This document shows positions 36,056-43,857 of a DNA stretch of 64,000 nucleotides, one piece after another (the stretch's first letter is position 1; each line of letters starts with the position of its first letter). The notes under the pieces were generated by a model. The model made no database searches and had not been told where the DNA came from. It was given only the letters and a program-made list of their open reading frames with translations. This stretch comes from 66-474 sp035606235. GTDB taxonomy: Bacteria; Pseudomonadota; Gammaproteobacteria; Xanthomonadales; Rhodanobacteraceae. The position numbers and the translations under genes were made by a program. Where the stretch lies: assembly GCA_035606235.1 (NCBI GenBank), contig DATNFU010000029.1:23287-87286 (forward strand). The letters are read 5' to 3'.

Positions 36056-37401
36056 GCGGATCCGCCGTCGTCGTTGCCGCCGCCGTGAAATCGCCCCGCT
36101 CGGGGCTGGGAATGTGGATGGCGACCGCGCTGGTGATCGGCAATATCATCGGATCAGGTTTGTTTCTGCTGCCTTCCGCGCTCGCCCCGTACGGCGGCGC
36201 GTCCCTGTTCGGCTGGGGCGTGAGTCTTGCCGGTGCATTGTTGCTGGCGCTGGTGTTCGCGCGACTCGGCCTTGAACGGCCGGTGCGCGGCGGTCCGCAA
36301 GCCTATGCGCGGCTGGCGTTCGGCGACGCCACCGGTTTCACGGTGGCGTGGAGCTACTGGGTTTCGAACTGGACCGGCAATGCCGCGATTGCCCTGGCCT
36401 TCGCCGGCTATTTCGATTCGCTGCTGCCCACGCGCGCCTCTCCAGCACTCGCCGCGATCACCGCGGTCGGCGCGGTGTGGTTGTGTGCGTTGACGAACCT
36501 GCGCGGCACACGCAGTGCCGGCATCGTGCAACTGATCACGGCGGTGCTCAAATTCCTGCCTTTGTTGATCATCGCGGCGGCAGGCGCGATTTATTTCAAT
36601 CCCGGCGCATGGCATCCATTCAACCGCAGCGCGCAGGGTCTTGCAGGCGTGACCACCAACACGGTCGCCCTGACCATGTGGGGCTTCTTCGGTATCGAAT
36701 GCGCAACGGTCGCCGGTACCGATATCCGCGATCCGCGCCGCACGATTCCGCGCGCGACCCTGCTGGGCGCCGCGCTCGCCGGCGTCGGCACCATTGCGGC
36801 CTGCATGGCGGTCGTGGAGCTGCTGCCGGCCAAGCAACTCGCGGCGTCGGGTGCGCCGTTTGCGGATGCGGCGGCGCGTCTGTGGGGGCCGGCGGCCGGC
36901 GTGCTGTTCGCGATCGTCGCGGCCATTTCCTGCTACGGCGCGCTCAACGGCTGGACGTTGATGCAGGGCCAGGTCGGGCGTGGCGCCGCCGAGGACGGTT
37001 TGTTCCCGCGCGTGTTCGCGCATTGCGATGCGCTCGGCACGCCGATCGCGGCGGTGCTGATCAGCAGCGTGCTTTCAAGCCTGCTGATTCTGGCCAACGC
37101 CCAGAAGCATCTGGTCGCGCTGTTTACGTTCGTGCTGTTGCTTTCGACCGCCACCACGCTGCTGCCCTATCTGATTTGCAGCGCGGCGGCGTTGCGCCTG
37201 CACGAACATGGACGCGCATTGCCGCGCGCCATCGTACAAATCGTCGTTGCCCTGCTGGCGCTGGCTTTCAGCATCTGGGCCTTGCTCGGCACCGGCGCCG
37301 AAGCGCTGGCGTGGGGCGCGGTGTTGCTGCTGGCGGGTGCCCCGCTGCATCTGTGGCGCCGCTGGCGCGGCAAGCTCATCAAGCCGCAGCCCGCACTATG
37401 A
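36052..37401 (+). CDS. APC-family amino acid permease (AdiC-like)
   Basis: Twelve-helix amino acid/polyamine transporter, 449 aa, of the basic-amino-acid antiporter branch (AdiC/CadB/PotE-like). Visible: 'ALVIGNIIGSGLFLLPSALAPYGG' (the substrate-binding GSG motif in helix 1), 'WSYWVSNWTGNAAIALAF', 'WGFFGIECATVAGTDIRDPRRTIPRAT' in helix 6 (the conserved FxGxE-type segment), and further helices to the end. Start ATG overlaps the Rieske stop (ATGA), so the substrate is probably the one used by that enzyme. Candidate substrates include betaines, but the family mostly moves amino acids. Confidence 0.92.
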   Translation: MSGSAVVVAAAVKSPRSGLGMWMATALVIGNIIGSGLFLLPSALAPYGGASLFGWGVSLAGALLLALVFARLGLERPVRGGPQAYARLAFGDATGFTVAWSYWVSNWTGNAAIALAFAGYFDSLLPTRASPALAAITAVGAVWLCALTNLRGTRSAGIVQLITAVLKFLPLLIIAAAGAIYFNPGAWHPFNRSAQGLAGVTTNTVALTMWGFFGIECATVAGTDIRDPRRTIPRATLLGAALAGVGTIAACMAVVELLPAKQLAASGAPFADAAARLWGPAAGVLFAIVAAISCYGALNGWTLMQGQVGRGAAEDGLFPRVFAHCDALGTPIAAVLISSVLSSLLILANAQKHLVALFTFVLLLSTATTLLPYLICSAAALRLHEHGRALPRAIVQIVVALLALAFSIWALLGTGAEALAWGAVLLLAGAPLHLWRRWRGKLIKPQPAL

Positions 37402-37403
37402 AA

Positions 37404-37430
37404 AAAAGCCCGGCACGAAGCCGGGCTTTT
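37404..37430. terminator. bidirectional intrinsic terminator
   Basis: Stem AAAAGCCCGGC / GCCGGGCTTTT with loop ACGAA directly after the permease stop. The T/A runs on both sides allow use by the permease transcript (+) and the convergent Tyr/Gly-rich gene (-). Confidence 0.93.
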
Positions 37431-37450
37431 CAGTTCAGCCACAACACCGA

Positions 37451-37918
37451 TCAATAGCCATCATCGCCATAGTAGGTCGGAGCGTTGTAGGCGGGCGCAT
37501 ATCCATTGCTGTAATACGTGCTGGCGCGGTATCCGCCGTTGTACCCGCCGTTTCCATACGAGCTGTATCCGTTGTCGTAATACCCGCCGTTTCCATACGA
37601 GCTGTATCCGTCGCTGCCGTAATAACCCGACGGTGGCGCGTAATAGGTGGGTTGCGAGTAATACGTGCGCGAGTAATCGTGCGAATGATCCAGCGCGTTG
37701 ACCAGCACCCCGCCGATGATCGCGCCGGCCACCAGAGCGCCGACGGAATTGCCGCGGTCGCGATCATGCCAGCCATGGCGACCGTAATCGTGGTACCCGG
37801 AGTAACGGCTGTAGCTGTGATCGCGGGCGAAAGCGCCCGGCGCGGCAAGCATACCGGCGGTCAACAGGCCGCACAGCAGCATCAGTTTGTTGCGGAAACG
37901 CGAGCGTTGGATTTGCAT
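37451..37918 (-). CDS. secreted Tyr/Gly-rich protein with a glycine-zipper segment
   Basis: 155 aa from ATG 37918 (AGGAGG 9 bases upstream; an ATG 9 bases further out sits right on that site). Signal peptide about 1-32. An 'SVGALVAGAIIGGVLVNAL' helix (about 58-76) may anchor it or oligomerise. The C-terminal 70 residues are low complexity: Tyr, Gly, Ser and Asn in repeats. The unit 'SSYGNGGYY' appears twice, coded by a pair of identical 30-base direct repeats (37542-37571 and 37581-37610). Not a known enzyme; likely an envelope or matrix protein. Confidence 0.72.
   Translation of the reverse strand: MQIQRSRFRNKLMLLCGLLTAGMLAAPGAFARDHSYSRYSGYHDYGRHGWHDRDRGNSVGALVAGAIIGGVLVNALDHSHDYSRTYYSQPTYYAPPSGYYGSDGYSSYGNGGYYDNGYSSYGNGGYNGGYRASTYYSNGYAPAYNAPTYYGDDGY
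37542..37610. repeat. identical 30-base direct repeat inside the Tyr/Gly-rich gene
   Basis: Copies at 37542-37571 and 37581-37610 are identical and in the same frame, separated by 9 bases (39-base period). They encode the repeated Tyr/Gly segment and would allow slippage or recombination to change protein length in 13-residue steps. Confidence 0.85.
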
Positions 37919-38001
37919 GGCAATCATCCTCCTCAGGACGATTGCAGTCTCGCATGCTTCGGCTAAATCTAAACTGAAGAGTACAGTATCTTATTATTCG
38001 C

Positions 38002-38472
38002 TTAGCGCGTGGCTCTCGAATGTTTTTTGGCCGCCCTGGTCTTCGCCGCCTTGCGCGCCGATGCGGAGCGATCCGCCGCGCTGCGCTTGCCCGCGGCCTT
38101 GCGCGCATGCGTCGAGAGCGCGTGTTTGGAAGCCGCGGATTTGCCTTCGCGCTTCAGGGCCGCCTTGGTGGCCCGGGAGCGTCCGGGCGAAGGCTTCTTG
38201 CCGGTTTCATGACCGGCCTTGAGGTCGGCGCGAATCTTCCGTTCCGCGGCTTTCGATACCTTGCCCTTTTTCGGCGGCGGCAAATCCACCCCTGCGCGGC
38301 GCGCCTTGGACAGGCCGATCGCGATCGCCTGTTTGCTCGATCGCGCACCATGTTTGCCTTCGCGGACGTGCTCGATTTCCTCGCGGACAAATTCACCCGC
38401 CTGGGTAGAGGGCGCTTTGCCCTCGCGCTCGTCACGCCTGGCGCGTCTGACTGTTTCCTGCTCGGGCATCAT
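38002..38472 (-). CDS. basic DUF6496-like protein (Lys/Arg/Ala-rich)
   Basis: 156 aa. The N-terminal 60 residues ('ARRDEREGKAPSTQAGEFVREEIEHVREGKHGARSSKQAIAIGLSKAR', read in parts) match the DUF6496 type of small bacterial proteins. The rest is Lys/Arg/Ala/Ser-rich and histone-like, with many 'KKA/RKA' units. Probably binds nucleic acid. Start codons ATG-ATG at 38472 and 38469, with AAGGAG upstream. 44 bases upstream of it is the histone-like gene on the same strand, and no terminator was seen between, so they may be one transcript. Confidence 0.75.
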   Translation of the reverse strand: MMPEQETVRRARRDEREGKAPSTQAGEFVREEIEHVREGKHGARSSKQAIAIGLSKARRAGVDLPPPKKGKVSKAAERKIRADLKAGHETGKKPSPGRSRATKAALKREGKSAASKHALSTHARKAAGKRSAADRSASARKAAKTRAAKKHSRATR

Positions 38473-38515
38473 CACTCTCCTTGTGCTGAAACTCCATCCG
38501 CATCACGCCAGTTTT

Positions 38516-39205
38516 TCAGGTCGTGCCGCGATCGTGCGGAACATCATGGGCATACACCGATTCTGGACTTGGCTGGGACGTTTTCTCGGCATGGGTGGGC
38601 TCGGCTTGCCGGTGCCCGGCATGCGCGCCGGGGTTCGGCGATGGCCAGCTCGGCCCTTCGCGCTCGCGCCGTTTCTTGGCTTCCAGCAAGGCCTGCAAAT
38701 TGGCCACTGCCTGTTCGTGGCTGATCGCCTTGGGTTTCGGTGCGCGCGGCTTCGGCGGCTTGCGTACCGGTGCCTGCGCCGCCGGTGAAGGCTGGCGCGG
38801 CAATTCGACTGGCGGACCCGGCACTTTCCAGCTTGGCCTCAGCGCTTCGCGCAACATGCGCGGAGCCGGGGAGTGATCGCGCACGGGGGCCGTGGCCGGC
38901 CGGGGTGGCGCAACTTTCTTCGCAACCACGGTTTTCGCCGGTTTGGCGGCTGCACGTTTGGGTGCCGGAGATTTCACGCTGACGCGGTCGGCGCCGGACT
39001 TCTTCGCGACGGTCTTGTGAGGCGCCGCTTTTTTTGCGGCTTTCTTCACCGTTTTCGCGGAAGCGGCTTTCCCGCCTGCGCGTTTTTTCGCGGCCACTAC
39101 CGACTTCTTCGGCGCGGCGGTTTTCTTCCGCGCGCTCGCACGCTTCGTCGATGCGGATTTCTTGCCGGCATGCTTGGTGGATTTGCGGGCTCGGCTCGTT
39201 GCCAT
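38516..39205 (-). CDS. histone H1-like Lys/Ala/Pro-rich protein
   Basis: 229 aa. The first about 100 residues consist of K-K-A/P/S repeats such as 'KKSAST', 'KKTAAPKK', 'TVKKAAKKAAPHKT', like eukaryotic histone H1 tails, AlgP or Hc1. The middle and C-terminal parts are Pro/Arg-rich with 'RDHSPAPRMLREALRPSWK' and an amphipathic 'SHEQAVANLQALLEAKKRREREG'. Predicted nucleoid or RNA-binding protein; strand-slippage-prone, like AlgP. ATG 39205 is preceded by AAGGAG (13 bases) and GAGGAC. Low complexity limits homology calls. Confidence 0.78.
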   Translation of the reverse strand: MATSRARKSTKHAGKKSASTKRASARKKTAAPKKSVVAAKKRAGGKAASAKTVKKAAKKAAPHKTVAKKSGADRVSVKSPAPKRAAAKPAKTVVAKKVAPPRPATAPVRDHSPAPRMLREALRPSWKVPGPPVELPRQPSPAAQAPVRKPPKPRAPKPKAISHEQAVANLQALLEAKKRREREGPSWPSPNPGAHAGHRQAEPTHAEKTSQPSPESVYAHDVPHDRGTT

Positions 39206-39297
39206 GTCCTCGATCTCCTTGATTACATCCCCCGTGCGCTGACGCGCAGGTACGCGATAGTGCGCCTGTTTGGCGCAGATGTCACTTGGCGCGCGGA

Positions 39298-39642
39298 TCA
39301 GAAGTTGCGCCCATCCACTTGTTTGATATTCAGATCGCCCGGCTCGACACCCCTCAGACAACGAACGTTGACCGCGGCCATCGGCTGATCGCCCCTGCTG
39401 CCATCGGCAAATGGCGCCACGCCGCACACCGGGCAGAAATGATGCGCGATTTTGTGTTGATGAAAGCGGTAGGTGCTCATGTCGGCTTCCGCGGTTTGCA
39501 AGTGGAGTTGCGCGCGCGGCACAAACCAGAGCAGATAACCCTTGGGCCGGCAATGCGAGCAATTGCATTCGAGCACTTGCCCGAGTTCGCCCTCCACCTC
39601 GAAAGCGATCCGACCGCAATGGCACCCGCCCGTGTAAGTCAT
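39298..39642 (-). CDS. GFA/CENP-V-domain protein
   Basis: 114 aa, glutathione-dependent formaldehyde-activating (GFA) family. Structural zinc cysteines: 'GGCHCGRIAFEV' at the start, 'CNCSHCRPKG', then 'FCPVCGVAPFADG'. That is the standard zinc-binding set. Family members are often annotated as S-(hydroxymethyl)glutathione synthases, though the activity is disputed. No adhC/fghA nearby. No upstream partner. Confidence 0.92.
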   Translation of the reverse strand: MTYTGGCHCGRIAFEVEGELGQVLECNCSHCRPKGYLLWFVPRAQLHLQTAEADMSTYRFHQHKIAHHFCPVCGVAPFADGSRGDQPMAAVNVRCLRGVEPGDLNIKQVDGRNF

Positions 39643-39714
39643 CGCCGCTCTTCCCCGGACGGTGTGGCAAACCGCAATCGCGGCGCCCAGTGCTGATCCG
39701 GCGCAGCTTCGGGG

Positions 39715-39975
39715 TCAGCGCCGTCCGCGGCGCGGCTCGTCCTTGCCCAAACGCACTTGCAATAAAGCATGGTCGGCACTATGGCCGTTCAGGGCAGCCA
39801 CGGCGGCACGGGCCTCGTGACCTTCCATCTGCAATTCGGCGAAACCCTTGCACTCGCCGCTGAAAAGATCCTTGGCCATGCGCAAGCTGCGCACCTTGCC
39901 ATGGGCCTCGAACAGCGCGGCGAGCGCGCCTTCGGTCATGCTGCGCGGTAAACCGCGCACGGTAATCGTCAACAT
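39715..39975 (-). CDS. RRM-domain RNA-binding protein
   Basis: 86 aa: a single RNA recognition motif. RNP2 'LTITVRGLP' at the start and RNP1 'ECKGFAELQM' in the middle; 'MAKDLFSG' between. Acts in RNA binding, like the Rbp proteins of other bacteria; no target known. AAGGAGGG before the ATG at 39975 is one of the best ribosome sites here. The next gene upstream is a cold-shock gene, another RNA-binding type, but a terminator lies between. Confidence 0.9.
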   Translation of the reverse strand: MLTITVRGLPRSMTEGALAALFEAHGKVRSLRMAKDLFSGECKGFAELQMEGHEARAAVAALNGHSADHALLQVRLGKDEPRRGRR

Positions 39976-40063
39976 CAATGCCCTCCTTGAGGAGCTCCAA
40001 CCCCGGCAGCCCACAGGATCGGCAATGAAAGCGCGACCTGGATCAGCGCGCTGCAAAACAAAA

Positions 40064-40089
40064 CGCCGGGCGGAATGATCCGCCCGGCG
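40064..40089 (-). terminator. intrinsic terminator of the second cold-shock gene
   Basis: Perfect 11-base stem CGCCGGGCGGA / TCCGCCCGGCG with loop ATGA, and a T-rich run on the minus strand (40055-40063 read as A on +). It begins 17 bases after the csp stop, on the minus strand, and insulates the RRM gene downstream. Confidence 0.92.
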
Positions 40090-40105
40090 CGTACGACGGT
40101 GAAAC

Positions 40106-40315
40106 TCAGGCGATCTGCACTTGGTCAGCCTGCAGGCCCTTCGGGCCCTTGGTCACCACGAAGCTGACCTTCTGACCTTCCTGCAGCGACTTGAAGCCGG
40201 TGCCCTGGATCGCGCGAAAATGCACGAACAGGTCATCGCCACCCTCTTGGCTGATGAAACCGAAACCCTTGGCATCATTGAACCATTTGACGGTTCCGGT
40301 TTTGCGATCTGACAT
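40106..40315 (-). CDS. cold-shock domain protein (CspA family)
   Basis: 69 residues starting MSDRKTGTVKWFNDAKGFGF; RNP1 KGFGFI and RNP2 LFVHF intact. Over 75% identical by eye to the paralogues at 27567 and 63274, differing at the N-terminus and at the C-terminal tail. The terminator is at 40064-40089. The 219-base gap upstream shows no other gene and may be an untranslated leader, as is usual for thermosensing csp mRNA. Confidence 0.95.
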   Translation of the reverse strand: MSDRKTGTVKWFNDAKGFGFISQEGGDDLFVHFRAIQGTGFKSLQEGQKVSFVVTKGPKGLQADQVQIA

Positions 40316-40534
40316 AACAAACTCCTCATAACATTTTGAATGTGCTACAGCTTGGGTGATCCCAAGACTGGAACTGGTTGCGGGGAGTAAGCGGGGCAGA
40401 ACGATGAGCAGAGAGCGCATCAGGCCACGATTTACCGTGACCCGGCAAACACAGTGTCGAGCATGATACAGGCATGCGGACCGAAATGCGAGCGGCCTCC
40501 GGGAGTTAGTGCTTTTTCCTGCGGGGGGATCACC
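40316..40534. other. upstream region of cold-shock gene, no gene seen
   Basis: 219 bases between the csp start (-) and the end of the cupin gene (-). Any frame open here reads as a non-gene extension of the csp. It likely contains the csp promoter and 5' leader. AACTCCTCA near 40320 is the csp Shine-Dalgarno read on the other strand. Confidence 0.45.
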
Positions 40535-40840
40535 TCAATATTCAGGTGGCACGTACCAGTTGATCGTCTTCAAGGGGTGCTTGCCGTCGTTGCGCACCTC
40601 GTGGCGCTCGCCGCGCTCGATCAGCAGCAGCACGCCCGGCCGCAGTGCGTGCGGTGTGTCCTCGACCAGCGCCGTGCCGCTGCCCTCGACTACATACAAC
40701 CACTGGTCCGCCTGGGCATGGCGGTTCTCCGCATCGCCTTCCCGCTCGCCAGGCGCAATCGTCATCGCCGCGGCCTGTGCACGAGCATTGCCGAACACCA
40801 CTCGGAAACCCGGTTGGAAATCCAGCGTTTTGGATTGCAT
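40535..40840 (-). CDS. cupin-domain protein
   Basis: 101 aa single cupin. Metal-binding motif with 'ADQWLYVVEGSGTALVED' and the second 'LLLIERGERHEVRN', giving the usual HxH/E...H pattern only partly (the first His region reads 'NRHAQADQW'). Small cupins bind Fe/Mn and act as isomerases or oxygenases; function here unknown. Sits between csp and rhomboid genes, all leftward; no clear co-regulation. Confidence 0.85.
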   Translation of the reverse strand: MQSKTLDFQPGFRVVFGNARAQAAAMTIAPGEREGDAENRHAQADQWLYVVEGSGTALVEDTPHALRPGVLLLIERGERHEVRNDGKHPLKTINWYVPPEY

Positions 40841-40878
40841 GGGATGACATCCTGCCTGCACGCATGCGAACTCGGCGT

Positions 40879-41490
40879 TTACATGCCGAAATGCGGATGT
40901 TTCAGTTGATCGACGAATACCAGTACCACGCGCGGCTCCATGAATACCGTGAACAGCACGCCGTAGGCGGCGCCCCACATGTGGGCGCTGTGATTGATCG
41001 GGCTGGCTCCGCGATGGTCGCTGTAAATCGAATAGGCGACATAGGCGACGGCGTACAGGATCGCCGGCACGGGCAGAAAGAACACGAAGATCATCGCCCA
41101 CGGCTGCAGCAGGATGAAGGCGAACAGCACCGCCGAAACCGCGCCCGATGCGCCGAGGCTGCGATAAGTACCATTGTCGCGATTGATCCACCAACTCGGC
41201 AGGATCGAGACCAGCAAGCCGCCGGCATAAAACAGCGCGAAGCCGAACATGCCCAGGTACTGCGCGTACAAGTCCTCCATGTAGCGCCCGAAAAAAAACA
41301 ACGTGATCATGTTGAACAGCAGATGCTGGCCATCCGCATGCACCAGTCCGTAACTGAGTAGGCGCCAGTACTCGTGGCGTCGCTTGATCGCGGGCGGCCA
41401 CAGGATCAGGGCGTCGATCACCCTGCTGTTGCTGAAACCGACGAACGAGACGATGCAGGTTGCGGCGATCAGCAGAAGGGTCATCGGCAT
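40879..41490 (-). CDS. rhomboid-family intramembrane serine protease
   Basis: 203 aa with six or more helices. Catalytic Ser in 'SLGASGAVSAVLFAF' (GASG motif), and the partner His in 'INHSAHMWGAAYG' near the end. The motif 'HLLFNMITLFFFG' in helix 2 is the diagnostic HxxxNM. It cleaves membrane proteins within the bilayer; natural substrates unknown here. The start ATG-CCG-ATG at 41490/41484; the first is chosen. Nearest genes: a cupin (same strand) and, divergent, the PNGase A-like gene. Confidence 0.92.
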   Translation of the reverse strand: MPMTLLLIAATCIVSFVGFSNSRVIDALILWPPAIKRRHEYWRLLSYGLVHADGQHLLFNMITLFFFGRYMEDLYAQYLGMFGFALFYAGGLLVSILPSWWINRDNGTYRSLGASGAVSAVLFAFILLQPWAMIFVFFLPVPAILYAVAYVAYSIYSDHRGASPINHSAHMWGAAYGVLFTVFMEPRVVLVFVDQLKHPHFGM

Positions 41491-41622
41491 TGGGGAGCGG
41501 TTCCTCGTGTCGGGCGGCGCACAGTTTCGCATGCGAGGCCGAGCGCGTGGACATTTCGCGATGGTATGCTGAATGTTCGTTGCAGGATTTCTCTTTCTTG
41601 TGTGCCGCTAAGGAGTGGTGTC

Positions 41623-43350
41623 ATGCGCAATGAACGCAGGTTTGCCGGGGTGGCGATTCCAACTTGGTTGCTCGCCGCGTCGTTTCCGCTCGCCGCCGTC
41701 GCGGCCATACCACCGCCGATCATCGGCCCGACCGTCAACATCGGCGAACAAGGCGTCGCCAGTGCCGAGCCGCTGGTGCCGGTGCCGCCGGTGACACCGT
41801 GCGTGGTGCAACTGTTCACCGCCGACAGCCCGACCGGAACTTTCGATGATTACTCCGCGCACGGGTTTACCTACACGCCGCCCGCGGGCTGCACCGGCCC
41901 CTGGAACAAGGTCGTGTTCAAGGCGGACTACAACGTGACCGCCGGGCGCCAGTTTGATCGCACGGCAAGCGTGTGGATCGGCGGCGTCAACATCTATTTC
42001 GGCACCACCCAGGAGCCGCGCAGCACGGTCAGCCCGAGCTGGCACGTCGAGCGGGATGTTACCGACCTGTCGAACGCACTGACTTCCGCGCAGCCGGGCA
42101 ATGCAGTCCTCTACAACATTTTCAACGACACCTACAACGGCTCCATCACCGGCAGCGCGGAGCTCGATTTCTATCCGGCCACACCGGATTATCCGGCGGC
42201 CGCAGTGCCTGATCAGGTGCTGTCGCTGTCGTCGGATCCTGCCGGCAACACTTTCAGCATCAATACCGATGGTGCGCCGTTCTCGCGCACCTTCACGTTG
42301 CCGGCCAACATCGAGCGCGCCTATCTCGACGTGATAGCGGAAGCGCAATCGGGCGACGAGTTCTGGTACACCTGCGGCCCGGATTCGATCAGCGACCTCA
42401 CCGGTTGCGGCGGCAGCGGTTTCCGCGAAGCGCAGATCAGCATAGACGGCCAACCGGCCGGCTTCGCGCCGATCTCGCCCTGGATCTACACCGGCGGAAT
42501 CGATCCGTATCTATGGCGACCGATCCCCGGTGTGCAGACGCTGGATTTCAAACCGTTCCGTGTGGATCTCACGCCGTTCGCGGCGATGCTCGACAATGGT
42601 CAGCCGCACACGGTGGCGGTCAGCGTGGTCACCGGCGATCCTGATTTCGTCAACAACAGCCAGCGCTTCGATACCGCGGCGACGCTGCTGCTGTACCAGG
42701 ATGCCGGCAGCGTGCAGGTGACCGGCGGCTTCCTCGGTGCACCACACGACAGCGGCGTGCATCCGGTGAACACGTTGACCAGTTCCAATGGCGGCCAGAA
42801 CTACGACATCAACGTAACCTCGGTGCACACTTTCAATGCGCGCGGCTATGTCAACACTTCGCACGGCCGGGTGACTTCGCTGGCTTCGGAAAGCGCAGCG
42901 TTCGGCAATCACGATCTGCTGACCAACAGCGCCACTTTCGAGCAGAACATCAATCTCGTCAGCAGCGTGGTCTCGACCAGCACGCGCATTGATCGCAACG
43001 GCACCAGCAATCGGTCGCGCAATTGGTCTTTCCCGCTGCGGCTCGATTACAAATTCATCAGCAACCCGGATGGCAGTTTCACGCAGGCCACCACGGTGGA
43101 TCAGCTTCACCATGACCACCACGCCGCGCACGCCGCGGGGGCCCTCCCCTACAGCGACAGTCTTGATTATCATGATCAAGCCGCGGACACGCTGCTGTTC
43201 GATTCAAACTTCAACGTGACCGGCCACAACGGCCAGCGGGCTTCGCAGAGTTATCTGTACCGGAACTCGATCGGCCAGTGCTACAGCCGCAGCATCGCCG
43301 CGGCGGATGGCGCGGTCACCACGGTCAATGACGGCGCCGGCTGTCCTTGA
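41623..43350 (+). CDS. secreted peptide:N-glycosidase A-like amidase
   Basis: 575 aa, exported (signal about 1-28, ending AVAA). It resembles plant-type peptide-N4-(N-acetyl-beta-glucosaminyl)asparagine amidase A: 'VVQLFTADSPTGTFDDYS', 'PPAGCTGPWNKVVFKADYNVTAGRQFDRTASVWIGGVNIYFGTTQEP', later 'YLDVIAEAQSGDEFWYTCGPD' and 'TAVSVVTGD'-like strands. The enzyme would remove N-glycans from glycoproteins, including host or fungal ones. AAGGAG lies 8 bases before ATG 41623. A large GC-rich hairpin then a second exported gene follow within 60 bases. Confidence 0.85.
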   Translation: MRNERRFAGVAIPTWLLAASFPLAAVAAIPPPIIGPTVNIGEQGVASAEPLVPVPPVTPCVVQLFTADSPTGTFDDYSAHGFTYTPPAGCTGPWNKVVFKADYNVTAGRQFDRTASVWIGGVNIYFGTTQEPRSTVSPSWHVERDVTDLSNALTSAQPGNAVLYNIFNDTYNGSITGSAELDFYPATPDYPAAAVPDQVLSLSSDPAGNTFSINTDGAPFSRTFTLPANIERAYLDVIAEAQSGDEFWYTCGPDSISDLTGCGGSGFREAQISIDGQPAGFAPISPWIYTGGIDPYLWRPIPGVQTLDFKPFRVDLTPFAAMLDNGQPHTVAVSVVTGDPDFVNNSQRFDTAATLLLYQDAGSVQVTGGFLGAPHDSGVHPVNTLTSSNGGQNYDINVTSVHTFNARGYVNTSHGRVTSLASESAAFGNHDLLTNSATFEQNINLVSSVVSTSTRIDRNGTSNRSRNWSFPLRLDYKFISNPDGSFTQATTVDQLHHDHHAAHAAGALPYSDSLDYHDQAADTLLFDSNFNVTGHNGQRASQSYLYRNSIGQCYSRSIAAADGAVTTVNDGAGCP

Positions 43351-43357
43351 TGAATGC

Positions 43358-43384
43358 GCGGCGCGGCTTTCTTCGCCGCGCCGC
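43358..43384 (+). terminator. strong hairpin between two co-directional exported genes
   Basis: Perfect 10-base stem GCGGCGCGGC / GCCGCGCCGC with a 7-base loop, then TTCTCTATT. It begins 7 bases after the PNGase A-like stop and ends 24 bases before the next gene. It may be an attenuator that lowers the second gene's level, or an mRNA-stabilising stem. The T-run is too short for a strong terminator. Confidence 0.6.
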
Positions 43385-43407
43385 TTCTCTATTCAAAGGA
43401 AATCCAC

Positions 43408-43842
43408 ATGGCATTCGTTGATATCCCGCTGCGGCGCTTCGCTTCACGTATCGCGCTCGGTGCGGTCATCGGCTTCGGCACGCTGACCGCCGGCCTGCCG
43501 ATGGCCCGAGCTGCCGACGCGATCAGCTTCAGTTCCGGCAGCCCGTGGTCGCAGACCATCGGCAAGGTCAGCAAGGATTCGGATTTCCACGAGTACACAG
43601 TCGCTGCCGTCGCGGGCAAGACGCTGCAGATCAATCTGATCTCGCGCAATCCCAATCTGTTCTTCCGCGTGCTTGCGGCGGATTCGCACAAGCCGTTGGT
43701 GGACACCGCCAGCAGCGGTGAAAGCACCTGGTCCACCAGACCCGCAAGCGACGAAACCTATACCGTGCGCGTATATGAGGATCCGGATACGGTGTCCGGA
43801 AACGAAGTGACCAAATATGCGTTGCAGGTGGGGGTGTTCTGA
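43408..43842 (+). CDS. exported beta-sandwich protein, function unknown
   Basis: 144 aa. Signal about 1-36 (the AGLPMARAAD end). The mature part has strand-rich 'ISFSSGSPWSQTIGKVSKDSDFHEYTVAAVAGKTLQINLISRN', like bacterial pre-peptidase C-terminal or carbohydrate-binding domains. No catalytic motif. AAAGGA precedes the ATG. In line with the upstream glycoamidase gene, it may be a binding partner, but that is a guess. Confidence 0.68.
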   Translation: MAFVDIPLRRFASRIALGAVIGFGTLTAGLPMARAADAISFSSGSPWSQTIGKVSKDSDFHEYTVAAVAGKTLQINLISRNPNLFFRVLAADSHKPLVDTASSGESTWSTRPASDETYTVRVYEDPDTVSGNEVTKYALQVGVF

Positions 43843-43857
43843 TTGCCGCGCGCCGTG

